Positions 8,655 to 15,985 are shown, counted from the stretch's first letter. The stretch: DNA of 24,767 nt from Clostridium sp. CAG:167 (GCA_000433735.1 HF998296.1:1-24767); one strand, 5' to 3'. Notes: generated from the letters alone by a model not told the origin. A program made the numbers and translations.

Positions 8655-9901
8655 TATTGCATTTCATTATTATTTAACACAAGCACACCACCTGTGATCT
8701 TGTTGGTCAAGATCCGGCAGACCGCCGTGTTGATCACTTTTTCGTCAATATTTCCTGTACGCACTGCGTTCATCAGGATCTGATAAGCCTCTTCCAGCCG
8801 CTGGGGCTGACAGATCACATCACAGCCGGCATTCACAGCCTCCACAATGGCATAATCCTGGGAAAAATTCTTTGTAACTGCATCTTCGCTTAATGAAGAT
8901 GTCAGCACCACTTTGTCAAAGCCCAGCTCATCCCGGAGAAGTTTTGTCACGATCTCCTGAGACATAAAGGCCGGGACCTTATCTTTAACCAATTTTTTCA
9001 TATACACATTAGATACCATGATACAGCCGGCTCCGGCATCCATCCCATCGGAATAAACACTGAACTCATTATCACGCAGCTGCATCAGCGTTTCCTTGTT
9101 TTCCTGTATGTCAAGAGTCGTATCTCCTGACACCATTCCATTCCCCGGAAAATACCGCATCGTAGCAGCCACACCGGCCTCTGTATATCCCTTGACCATA
9201 TTCGCTGTCATCTCTGCTGCCGTATCCGGATCCGAACTAAAACATCTGCTGCCGTATTTTTTATTGCCGTCGTAGGCCACATCTGCCACCGGACCTAACA
9301 CCATGTTGATACCAAAACTGCGTAATTCATTTCCAATACCAAGGCCCTTCTGGTACACCTGCAGGCTGGTCATATTCCTGCCCATTTCCTCCGGCACCAT
9401 ATAGCCTCCGGCTTTCAACTCCGGGCATGCCGCCGACACGGAATAATCTCCGCCGCCGTCTTCTTCTACCGCTACATACAGCGGTGCACCGGACACAGCA
9501 CTTTGCAGCCTGTCTGTCAGCATCCTGGTCTGCCTCTGATTCTTGATATTCTGCTGTCCCAGGATCACTCCGCCAATATGATACTGCCGTATCTTTTCCA
9601 ACATCTCGTCGGAAACTTCATATACCGTTGCCTGTCCTCTGGGATCATCCAGTTTGGACAAAGACACCAGAAACATCTGTCCCACTTTCTCTTCCAGGCT
9701 CATGTTCTTTACCAGTTCTTCTGCCATATTAAAAGCTTCCGTATCTGATACATCTACAGCCGCCACCGTGGTTTTTCCGCTCTCTTCAGGCGTTTTGGTA
9801 ACAACCGGTGCCTTAGTATTTCCGACACTTTTCCGGCTGCCACAGGCAAACAAAAACAGAGTGCTTATAAAAAGCAGCCCTATCATAAAAATCTTCTTCA
9901 T
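8654..9901 (-). CDS. Lipoprotein with a degenerate GH3 (NagZ-like) domain, probably not a glycosidase
   Basis: The 415-aa protein starts MKKIFMIGLL and has a lipobox LFAC with Cys20, so it should be lipid-anchored outside the membrane. A Thr/Lys/Glu-rich linker leads to a GH3 TIM-barrel (about 60-400), recognised by VGQMFLVSL, the IGGVILG strand, GSRCFSSDP (217-225) and RYFPGNG (249-255). Catalytic positions are lost: the nucleophile Asp of the (T/S)DDL motif is Ser (TSSL, 334-337); the acid/base His of KHFPGHG-DT-xx-DSH is Thr262; the substrate-binding QEGGR is EDGGG. The start was set at the ATG at 9901 (AAAGGGG upstream) because residues encoded further upstream are not family-like. It is first in a likely transcript with purF and purB. 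Confidence 0.8.
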   Translation of the reverse strand: MKKIFMIGLLFISTLFLFACGSRKSVGNTKAPVVTKTPEESGKTTVAAVDVSDTEAFNMAEELVKNMSLEEKVGQMFLVSLSKLDDPRGQATVYEVSDEMLEKIRQYHIGGVILGQQNIKNQRQTRMLTDRLQSAVSGAPLYVAVEEDGGGDYSVSAACPELKAGGYMVPEEMGRNMTSLQVYQKGLGIGNELRSFGINMVLGPVADVAYDGNKKYGSRCFSSDPDTAAEMTANMVKGYTEAGVAATMRYFPGNGMVSGDTTLDIQENKETLMQLRDNEFSVYSDGMDAGAGCIMVSNVYMKKLVKDKVPAFMSQEIVTKLLRDELGFDKVVLTSSLSEDAVTKNFSQDYAIVEAVNAGCDVICQPQRLEEAYQILMNAVRTGNIDEKVINTAVCRILTNKITGGVLVLNNNEMQ

Positions 9902-9941
9902 TTCTCGTGTTACCCCTTTCACCCACCTCTGCGCATACATC

Positions 9942-9970
9942 ATTATACTATAATCTTGCCCTATATACAA
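9942..9970 (-). promoter_or_regulatory. Vegetative promoter for the GH3-like lipoprotein gene (and perhaps purF-purB)
   Basis: In minus-strand sense: TTGTAT (9965-9970), 17-nt spacer, TATAAT (9942-9947). It lies about 40 bp upstream of the ATG at 9901. No separate purF promoter or purine riboswitch is obvious between the genes. Confidence 0.65.
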
Positions 9971-9999
9971 ATAAAATTTCGGAAAACCAAATAAATTTG

Positions 10000-10028
10000 A
10001 ACACATCTCTCCCCCTGTGCATAGATTA
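10000..10028 (+). promoter_or_regulatory. Sigma-K-like (mother-cell sporulation) promoter
   Basis: AACA at 10000-10003, 16 nt, then CATAGATTA at 10020-10028 matches the sigma-K consensus mACm-N16-CATAnnnTA as I recall it. No good sigma-A promoter is seen in the same interval. It sits about 30 bp upstream of the Cys-rich ORF. Short consensus, so chance is possible. Confidence 0.4.
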
Positions 10029-10060
10029 AAACTGTAATAGATATTAGGAGGCAACAATAA

Positions 10061-10279
10061 ATGAGTGATTTATCAGCAACACAGTGCGGCGGAGGCTGCT
10101 CCTGCAACGAAGGAAACAATTCTTCCTGCCTGTTAGTGATTCTTCTTCTGTTCTGCTGCGGAGGTTTCGGAAACGGTGGATGCGGCGGTTCCGGTGACTG
10201 CAGCTGCATCCTCTGGATCCTGTTGATCCTTTGCTGCTGCGGTGGAAACGGCGGCTTTGGCTGCGGCTGTGGATTCTAA
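10061..10279 (+). CDS. Small Cys/Gly-rich protein (often labelled 'chorion class high-cysteine HCB protein 13')
   Basis: The 72-aa product has 14 Cys and 19 Gly. It consists of a hydrophilic head (MSDLSATQC) and two similar units, each a short hydrophobic stretch closed by Cys-Cys-Gly-Gly: SCLLVILLLFCCGG (22-35) and SCILWILLILCCCGG (48-62), each followed by a Gly-rich tail. The name comes from automatic annotations of similar Firmicute proteins and implies no function. AGGAGG lies 9 nt before the ATG, so translation is likely. The sigma-K-like promoter and Cys richness suggest, but do not show, a spore-surface role. The gene diverges from the GH3-like operon and is followed by a terminator shared with the minus strand. 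Confidence 0.8.
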   Translation: MSDLSATQCGGGCSCNEGNNSSCLLVILLLFCCGGFGNGGCGGSGDCSCILWILLILCCCGGNGGFGCGCGF

Positions 10280-10313
10280 ATCTCCTTAAGCAAATAACAA
10301 ACCTGTGTATTCA

Positions 10314-10359
10314 GGCAAAAAAAGCACCCGGCTGCAACTCATCTTGCCGCCGGGTGCTT
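10314..10359. terminator. Bidirectional intrinsic terminator
   Basis: Perfect 11-bp stem AAGCACCCGGC/GCCGGGTGCTT (10322-10332 with 10349-10359). In minus-strand sense it is followed by TTTTTTTGCC, a strong terminator for the aroC transcript. In plus-strand sense a looser T-run follows (TTATTAGATGTTTTT) and can serve the Cys-rich gene. Confidence 0.85.
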
Positions 10360-10360
10360 A

Positions 10361-10528
10361 TTAGATGTTTTTCTTATTACCGGTGAGATCTTTTTCCTCA
10401 TTCAAAAACCGGTGCCCCTTCTCCTTCTGACATTCCATACAGCGGACATCCACCTCATAGATCGTAGTCTCATCTTCCACCAGGATCCGTTCCCCCTCAT
10501 CTGCCAGACGGCCATATCGTTTTTCCAT
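10361..10528 (-). CDS. Hypothetical 55-aa CxxC protein downstream of aroC
   Basis: This short frame starts MEKRYGRLADEGERILVEDE and ends at a TAA two bases before the terminator stem. It has one CxxC pair (VRCMECQKEKGHRF, residues 28-41), which could be half of a zinc-binding site, and an acidic middle. An AGAGG lies 9 nt before the ATG. The fit between aroC (52 bp upstream) and the terminator, plus the ribosome binding site, argues that it is real. I do not recognise the family and assign no function. Confidence 0.65.
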   Translation of the reverse strand: MEKRYGRLADEGERILVEDETTIYEVDVRCMECQKEKGHRFLNEEKDLTGNKKNI

Positions 10529-10580
10529 TACACCCTACCTCTTTTATTTTTATTTTATGTAAAAACGACACAAAAGGACT

Positions 10581-11684
10581 CTATTTGACATAAATCTTTT
10601 CAATCCATTCCATTCTGCTTGTCATTCCCACAAAAAGCCGGTCTACAATAGTCAGCGCTGTCATGGCCTCTACCACCACAACCGCTCTAGGCACAATGAT
10701 GGGATCATGTCTTCCCTTGATCTGGATCTCAATATCCTCCCCCTGCCGGTTTACTGTTTTCTGCTTCTGAAAAATAGACGGTGTAGGTTTAAAGGCCGCC
10801 CGCAGCACGATGTCGTCTCCATCACTGATACCACCCAGGATCCCCCCTGCAAAGTTGGTATGTTTTTTCACCGTGCCATCCGGTGCCATATAAAAATCAT
10901 CATTATTCTGGGAACCGGTTTTATCCACCACCGAAAAACCGGCACCGATCTCCACGCCTTTTACGGCACCAATAGAAAAAACAGCCGACGCCAGACAGGC
11001 GTCCAGTTTGCCAAATACCGGTTCTCCCACGCCAGCCGGCATCCCTGACACAACGCACTCGATCATCCCGCCGGAAGAATCCATTTCCTGCATTTTGCCG
11101 GCCAGATATTCCTCTGCCTGTTCCGACACCTGTAGATCCGGCATTCTGAGCGGACTTTTTTCAATATTTTCATACTGTAAGTATTCCTTCCGGCACTGAT
11201 ACGGACCGATCTGGCGGGTGTAGGCCGTCACCTGGATTCCCAGCCTCTCCAGTATCTTCAGCGCAATGGCTCCTGCCGCCACACGGCCAATGGTCTCCCG
11301 TCCGGAAGAACGACCGCCTCCACGATAATCTCTGAAACCATATTTAGCATCAAAGGTATAATCTGCGTGTCCCGGGCGGTAATAATTGGCGATCTCCGAA
11401 TAATCCGCAGAACGCTGGGATGTATTTTCTACCACAAGAGAAATAGGTGTGCCCGTTGTTTTTCCTTCAAAAACACCAGACATGATGCGGACCACGTCCC
11501 CTTCTTTTCTCGGTGTGGAATACCTGGTCTCTCCCGGTTTTCTCCGGTTCAGGCATCGCTGGATATCCTCCTCGCACAAATCAATTCCTGCGGGACAACC
11601 ATCCACAACCACACCTACACCTGCTCCATGGGACTCTCCCCATGTGGAAACCTTAAAAACCTCTCCCAGTACTGAGCCTGCCAT
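10581..11684 (-). CDS. aroC: Chorismate synthase
   Basis: AroC converts 5-enolpyruvylshikimate-3-phosphate to chorismate, the last common step to the aromatic amino acids, using reduced FMN. The 367-aa protein has the conserved GESHG at about 17-21, the family signature around YRPGHADYTFDAKYGFRDYRGGGRSSGRE-type residues at about 101-130, and RHDPIIVPRA near 315-325. Length is normal. An AGGA lies about 9 nt before the ATG. It is probably transcribed with the 55-aa gene, divergent from the CheX-like operon. No fused flavin reductase domain is present, so it is of the monofunctional type. Confidence 0.97.
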   Translation of the reverse strand: MAGSVLGEVFKVSTWGESHGAGVGVVVDGCPAGIDLCEEDIQRCLNRRKPGETRYSTPRKEGDVVRIMSGVFEGKTTGTPISLVVENTSQRSADYSEIANYYRPGHADYTFDAKYGFRDYRGGGRSSGRETIGRVAAGAIALKILERLGIQVTAYTRQIGPYQCRKEYLQYENIEKSPLRMPDLQVSEQAEEYLAGKMQEMDSSGGMIECVVSGMPAGVGEPVFGKLDACLASAVFSIGAVKGVEIGAGFSVVDKTGSQNNDDFYMAPDGTVKKHTNFAGGILGGISDGDDIVLRAAFKPTPSIFQKQKTVNRQGEDIEIQIKGRHDPIIVPRAVVVVEAMTALTIVDRLFVGMTSRMEWIEKIYVK

Positions 11685-11723
11685 CGCTGCACATCCTTTC
11701 TCTCTATGTTTTTAACTTTATTC

Positions 11724-11752
11724 TTTCCATTTTCTTCGTTCTATTGTATAAT
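11724..11752 (+). promoter_or_regulatory. Promoter of the cheX-like/cheY operon
   Basis: TTTCCA (11724-11729), 17 nt, TATAAT (11747-11752), about 30 bp upstream of the ATG. The ATTGTATAAT core also reads ATTATACAAT on the other strand, so TACAAT (11743-11748) could be the -10 of a divergent aroC promoter overlapping this one; its -35 (TTTCAA) is poor. Confidence 0.6.
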
Positions 11753-11781
11753 AAAAATAACACAATTGAAAGGAGATTTTT

Positions 11782-12654
11782 ATGTTTAGTCAGTTTTTTG
11801 GGAAATATTTGCTGGATACAGGCAAAATTACTGATGACCAATTCAACTCCTGTATGGAATACATTAAAGCGAATCGTGTGCAATTGGGGTTAATTGCAGA
11901 GACAGAAGGAATGCTCACCCGCACGCAGGCCAATGAATTAAATTACCTGCAGATGCAGACAGATAAGTTGTTTGGGGATTTAGCAGTTGAAAAAGGATAC
12001 TTAACCACATCCGATATTACATATCTTTTAGGCCGGCAGGGAAATCCGTACCTGATCTTTGTACAAGCTCTTAAGGAGGGCGGCATTCTCTCCTGCGAGG
12101 AATCCGCAGAATGTCTCGCCGCTTTTCAGCGGGATATGGGATATTCCAATTCCGTTATGAACGCCATCAAAGACGGCAATATCGAACAGCTTTTACCGGC
12201 TTTTGTCCAGATCGAGGATGAAAAATACACGAATCTCATCGGTCTGACACTTCGCTGCATTGTGCGTTTTGTCAGTTCCTACATACGCCTTGAAAAAGGC
12301 TCTTTTGTCAAAGAACTACCGGTTCACGCCGTAGCTCTTCAGCGCACTTTCGGAGATTACCGCGGTTTTCTCGGTTTTTGCAGTGACGATCGAGGCATTT
12401 TGAAGATCGCCGATGGATATGCCAAAGAGGAATTTGATGAAGTAAACGAGGATTCTTTAGATGCTGTCGCCGAATTTACCAACTGTGTCAATGGTTTATT
12501 CGCTGCCGAACTTAGTTTTCAGGACATCCATATTGATATGGAGCCGCCAGAGTATCATCTGGATACAGTTATATCCGATAATAACGAGGATTTTTATGCT
12601 CTTCCAATTTATATAGAAGGACAAAAGATACATCTTATTATAAAAATAGCTTAA
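11782..12654 (+). CDS. MshEN-like triple repeat fused to a CheX-type CheY-P phosphatase domain
   Basis: This 290-aa protein has two parts. The N-terminus holds three 24-residue repeats of the form (x)(L/F)G-x6-G-x(I/L)-x4-(hydrophobic), at residues 5-28, 34-57 and 63-86, each separated by exactly five residues. This is the layout of the MshEN c-di-GMP-binding domain, which has two such motifs. Position 1, usually Arg, is Phe, Gln and Leu here, and the terminal Gln is kept in repeats two and three (Q57, Q86). The C-terminus (about 150-290) resembles CheX/CheC: D227-x3-E231-x2-N234 followed by Pro255/256 fits the phosphatase signature. AAAGGAG precedes the ATG. A CheY gene follows 19 bp later, the likely substrate. 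No transmembrane segment is seen. Confidence 0.7.
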   Translation: MFSQFFGKYLLDTGKITDDQFNSCMEYIKANRVQLGLIAETEGMLTRTQANELNYLQMQTDKLFGDLAVEKGYLTTSDITYLLGRQGNPYLIFVQALKEGGILSCEESAECLAAFQRDMGYSNSVMNAIKDGNIEQLLPAFVQIEDEKYTNLIGLTLRCIVRFVSSYIRLEKGSFVKELPVHAVALQRTFGDYRGFLGFCSDDRGILKIADGYAKEEFDEVNEDSLDAVAEFTNCVNGLFAAELSFQDIHIDMEPPEYHLDTVISDNNEDFYALPIYIEGQKIHLIIKIA

Positions 12655-12673
12655 TTTTTAGGAGGTTCTTGCA

Positions 12674-13030
12674 ATGGCAAAGATTTTGATAGTAGACGAT
12701 TCCAGAACTTCCCGCCGTATGTTAAAAAACATTTTGGAAAACAGCGGTCAGGAAATTATAGGAGAAGCGTCAAACGGCCAGGAAGGTTTTGAACAGTATA
12801 TTGAGTTACAACCCGACATCATAACCCTGGATATTACTATGCCTGTTTTGGATGGTCTGGGCACTCTGCGCAAGATCATGGAACACGATCCGGAAGCCAA
12901 AGTGGTTATGATCACGGCGGCAGGTCAGAAAGGCAAAATGGTTGAAGCCATTAAACTTGGTGCTTCTGAATTTATTCAGAAACCATATGAACCGGCACAG
13001 ATCACATCTGTTATCAGCAATCTTTCATAA
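12674..13030 (+). CDS. cheY: CheY-like single-domain response regulator
   Basis: The 118-aa protein is a stand-alone receiver with all key residues: acidic pocket Asp8-Asp9, phosphoacceptor Asp53 (LDITMP), Thr81 (MITA) and Lys103 (QKPY). It has no output domain, so it should act by binding partners, as CheY does with the flagellar switch. AGGAGG is well placed before the ATG. It follows the CheX-like gene by 19 bp, so its dephosphorylation by that protein is a reasonable inference. No kinase (CheA) is in the window. The operon ends at a strong terminator 21 bp downstream. Confidence 0.93.
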   Translation: MAKILIVDDSRTSRRMLKNILENSGQEIIGEASNGQEGFEQYIELQPDIITLDITMPVLDGLGTLRKIMEHDPEAKVVMITAAGQKGKMVEAIKLGASEFIQKPYEPAQITSVISNLS

Positions 13031-13050
13031 TCAGATGTTTCTTTTCAGGT

Positions 13051-13091
13051 AAAGCAAAAGGCTGTCAGTTTTTCTGACAGCCTTTTGCTTT
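13051..13091. terminator. Bidirectional terminator between cheY and hom
   Basis: A perfect 18-bp stem (13051-13068 with 13074-13091), rich in AAAGCAAAAGGCTGTCAG, with a TTTTT loop. The A-rich and T-rich ends of the stem supply a U-tract in both directions, so it can end both the convergent cheY and hom transcripts. Confidence 0.88.
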
Positions 13092-13134
13092 TGGGAGTAT
13101 AAAAATGAATAACAAAAAATTTAAACTAATAACC

Positions 13135-14340
13135 TTAAAAATCAACACGGATCCGTGTAATCACAGTAGACAATTCCTTTAATGCTTCCGCAAATCTGCC
13201 TTCTGTGATTTTCTCTGTCACAAATCCAATCTCACCTTCCAGACCGGCATCTACAAATTCCGGCTCATCAAAGAGTTTTTCTACTTTCTCTTTCTCTTCT
13301 TTTCCAATGCGGACAAAGAAACGGTTTTCCATCTCTTCCATTGGCTCTACTATCATCTTTTCGTCTTCCCAGATTGTCATCACATTGATGTTCATATGTT
13401 TTACTGCATCTACTACATCCGATACAACAGCGCTGGCTGTTGCTTCTTTGCCGGCTCCTTTGCCGTAGAACATTACATCCCCCAGCATATTACCGGTTAC
13501 ACAGATAGCATTAAATACACCTTCTACCGCAAACAATGGATTGTCACGGCGGATCATCTGTGGCGCTACCATCGCATAAAGTTTACCGCCCTCTTTGCGG
13601 CTGGAACCAAAAATCTTGATAGCTGCTTCCAATTTCTCCGCATATTTGAAATCTTCTGCTGTAATCTTGGTGATTCCTTCCGTATATACCTCTTCATAAT
13701 TGACCTGTTTTCCATAGGCCAACGATGTCAAAATGGCGATTTTTCGGCAGGCATCATATCCTTCTACATCCGCTGTCGGATCTTTTTCGGCATATCCCAA
13801 TTCCTGAGCTTCTTTCAAAACCACATCAAAATCGGAACCTTCTTTCGCCATCTTAGTAAGAATATAATTTGTAGTTCCATTCAAAATACCATTGATCTTC
13901 AGGATCTTATCTGCGGTAAGGCTCTGGTTCAACGGACGGATCACAGGAATTCCTCCTCCTACACTGGCCTCAAAAAGGAAGTTCACGCTCTTGCTTTTTG
14001 CAAGATGAACCAACTCTGCACCATAAGCTGCTACCAGTTCTTTGTTGGAAGTACATACGCTCTTTCCTGCCAGCAGTGCCTTTTTCACAAACTCATAGGC
14101 AGGTTTTGTTCCTCCCATGGTCTCAACTACGATATCCACTTCCGGATCATCCAGAATAATCTGAAAATCATGCACTACTTTGCTCTGAATCGGATCTCCC
14201 GGAAAATCTCTCAGATCCAGTACATATTTAACGCCTACTTCCTGTCCGGCACGCTTGGCGATAATCCCTGCATTGGTGGTCAGCACTTCTACCACACCGG
14301 AACCTACCGTACCATATCCCAAAATTGCTACTTTAATCAT
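13135..14340 (-). CDS. hom: Homoserine dehydrogenase
   Basis: Hom reduces aspartate semialdehyde to homoserine with NAD(P)H, the branch to threonine, methionine and isoleucine. The 401-aa protein begins MIKVAILGYGTVGSG with the Rossmann nucleotide loop (residues 8-13), then TSNKEL (98-102) and the family signature LGYAEKDPTADVEGYDACRK at 181-200. Residues from about 320 form a C-terminal regulatory part in the place of an ACT domain, likely for threonine feedback. The ATG at 14340 is chosen over an upstream in-frame start (14361) because AGGAGG lies 6 nt before it. That site is inside the last codons of cheW, one base past whose stop the gene begins, so coupling is likely. Confidence 0.95.
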   Translation of the reverse strand: MIKVAILGYGTVGSGVVEVLTTNAGIIAKRAGQEVGVKYVLDLRDFPGDPIQSKVVHDFQIILDDPEVDIVVETMGGTKPAYEFVKKALLAGKSVCTSNKELVAAYGAELVHLAKSKSVNFLFEASVGGGIPVIRPLNQSLTADKILKINGILNGTTNYILTKMAKEGSDFDVVLKEAQELGYAEKDPTADVEGYDACRKIAILTSLAYGKQVNYEEVYTEGITKITAEDFKYAEKLEAAIKIFGSSRKEGGKLYAMVAPQMIRRDNPLFAVEGVFNAICVTGNMLGDVMFYGKGAGKEATASAVVSDVVDAVKHMNINVMTIWEDEKMIVEPMEEMENRFFVRIGKEEKEKVEKLFDEPEFVDAGLEGEIGFVTEKITEGRFAEALKELSTVITRIRVDF

Positions 14341-14341
14341 T

Positions 14342-14824
14342 CTAAGCCTCCTGTTCGCCACTTTCTTTCTGTAAATCTTTTTTGTATTGATTCACTCCGC
14401 CCCACTCTTCTTCGCTGAGGAGATGAGCCGGATTCATTACTACTACTAACCCTTTGCTGCTCTTGGCAACATAATCTACATAGTCAGTCTGTCCGCTTTT
14501 CATAAGGGTTGGAAACTGCTGTATGTTATCCCCCTCTACCCGCAGAATATCCTGTACACCGTCTACCACAGCCCCGGCAGGCCCATGATCGGTCATAAAG
14601 ATGAGGATCTTGGTTTCTTCCGTAACCGGCACCGGCGGAAGCACAAGTTTTTTACGCAGATTGATCATAGGAATCTGACTTTCCCGGATCACCACAAAGC
14701 CATCCAGGCATCCAGGTTCCCCTCCTGTACGGATCACATCTGTATAATTTTCAATCCCCTGTATGTTTTCAATGTCCACTCCATACATTTTGCCACATAA
14801 AAAGATGGATACAATTTCTTTCAT
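14342..14824 (-). CDS. CheW-like chemotaxis coupling protein
   Basis: The 160-aa protein is a single CheW domain: an N-terminal beta-barrel start (IVSIFLCGKMYGVDIENIQGI) with the conserved Y/FGVDI pattern, then VVIRESQIPMINLRKKL, which matches the G-x-(I)-x-P-V-x-DLR region, and the GAVVDGVQDILRV strand. CheW links receptors to CheA. A C-terminal charged tail (about 140-160) is extra. It is placed 21 bp after prfB and one base before hom, an unusual home for a chemotaxis gene. GGAG lies 7 nt before the ATG. No receptor or CheA is seen nearby. Confidence 0.87.
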   Translation of the reverse strand: MKEIVSIFLCGKMYGVDIENIQGIENYTDVIRTGGEPGCLDGFVVIRESQIPMINLRKKLVLPPVPVTEETKILIFMTDHGPAGAVVDGVQDILRVEGDNIQQFPTLMKSGQTDYVDYVAKSSKGLVVVMNPAHLLSEEEWGGVNQYKKDLQKESGEQEA

Positions 14825-14845
14825 CCGCCTTCTCCCCCTTCATCC

Positions 14846-15950
14846 TTAACTGTTGATCCACTTCAGATATGCATTCATAAACATATCAATGTCACCATCT
14901 AGCACCGCTGAGACATTTCCTGTCTCCGCATTGGTCCGGTGATCTTTCACCATGGTATAAGGCTGCATTACATAAGACCGAATCTGGCTGCCCCAGCCAA
15001 TCTCCTTTACCTCTCCGCGGATATCTGACTCTTTGGCCAGATTTTCCTGTTCTTTGAGTAAAAGCAGTTTAGCTTTCAGCATCTGCATCGCCTTATCCTT
15101 ATTCATGTGCTGGGAACGCTCATTCTGACACTGCACCACAATTCCCGTAGGGAAATGGGTGATACGGATTGCCGAAGAAGTCTTGTTGATATGCTGTCCA
15201 CCGGCTCCACTGGAACGATAGGTATCGATACGGATATCGTCATCGGCAATCTCAATATCAATGTCCTGCTGGATATCCGGCATAACATCACAGGAAACAA
15301 AGGATGTCTGTCTCTTGCCTGCCGCATTAAAAGGTGAGATGCGCACCAAACGGTGTACACCGTGCTCGCTCTTTAAATATCCATATACATTTTCTCCACT
15401 GATTTCCAGCGTTACTGATTTCAGTCCTGCTTCTTCACCATCCAGAGAATCCAGCACTTTTACATCAAATCCACGGCGGTCCGCCCACCGCTCATACATA
15501 CGACAGAGCATACTGGCCCAGTCGCAGCTTTCTGTTCCGCCGGCTCCGGCATGAAGGGTAAGAATCGCATTCTCTCTATCATGCTCTCCGGTCAGCATGG
15601 TCGTAATACGCAGATCTTCAAATTCCTCTACAAAGTTTTTGTACTCCTGTTCTACTTCCGGGATCAACGAGGCATCCTCTTCCTCATTTCCCATTGCGAT
15701 CAATGTCAGAATATCTTCGTATTCCTGGCTCAGGCCGTCTGCCCGTTCCACCACACTTTTTAAATCTTTCACTTCTTTCATGGAAGCACTGGCCTTTTCT
15801 GCATCATCCCAGAAATTCGGCTCCTCCATATTTCTCTCCAACTCTTCGATTCGCAGTTTTTTATCTGCTAAGTTAAAGTGAATCCCTTACTTCCAGAAGT
15901 GGTTTCTCAAAACTGCTTAATTCGATTCGGATGTTATCCAATTCAACCAC
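14846..15950 (-). CDS. prfB: Peptide chain release factor 2, expressed by +1 programmed frameshift
   Basis: RF2 ends translation at UGA and UAA. Reading starts at GTG 15950 (AAAGGUGG upstream) and gives 25 codons ending ...EVRDSL, then UAA at 15873-15875. A +1 slip on CTT at 15876-15878 continues as NLADKKLRIEELERNMEEP, the normal RF2 N-terminal helix. The joined product is 367 aa. With the shift, SPF (codon recognition) falls at 205-207 and GGQ (hydrolysis) at 250-252, the same numbers as in E. coli RF2, which supports the reconstruction. The frame alone is open only from about codon 37 and lacks the first helix. It lies 35 bp downstream of secA and 21 bp upstream of cheW. Confidence 0.92.
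15873..15889 (-). promoter_or_regulatory. prfB programmed +1 frameshift site with UAA stop
   Basis: In mRNA sense the site is UAAGGG-AUUCA-CUU-UAA-C. The usual signal is CUU-UGA-C with a Shine-Dalgarno-like element. Here UAAGGG can pair with the 5' part of the anti-SD register, and that register ends 3 nt before CUU, the same spacing as in E. coli. The stop is codon 26, also as in E. coli. The stop is UAA, so the residue after Leu25 becomes Asn (AAC) instead of the usual Asp (GAC). Confidence 0.85.
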
Positions 15951-15985
15951 AAAATCACCACCTTTATTTTTTAGAAAAATTAGTA

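Noticed and set aside
9902..10057. Longer N-terminus for the GH3-like lipoprotein
   Set aside because: The extra 52 residues would span the promoter and precede a perfect signal peptide start. The ATG at 9901 has its own ribosome binding site.
13051..13091. Insertion-sequence inverted repeat
   Set aside because: The 18-bp palindrome has a 5-nt loop and A/T-rich ends between convergent genes, as expected for a bidirectional terminator. No transposase is near.
14846..15841. prfB as a normal 331-aa gene starting at a TTG codon
   Set aside because: It would lack the first helix of RF2. The upstream 25 codons with GTG and ribosome binding site, plus CTT-TAA-C, restore the family length exactly.
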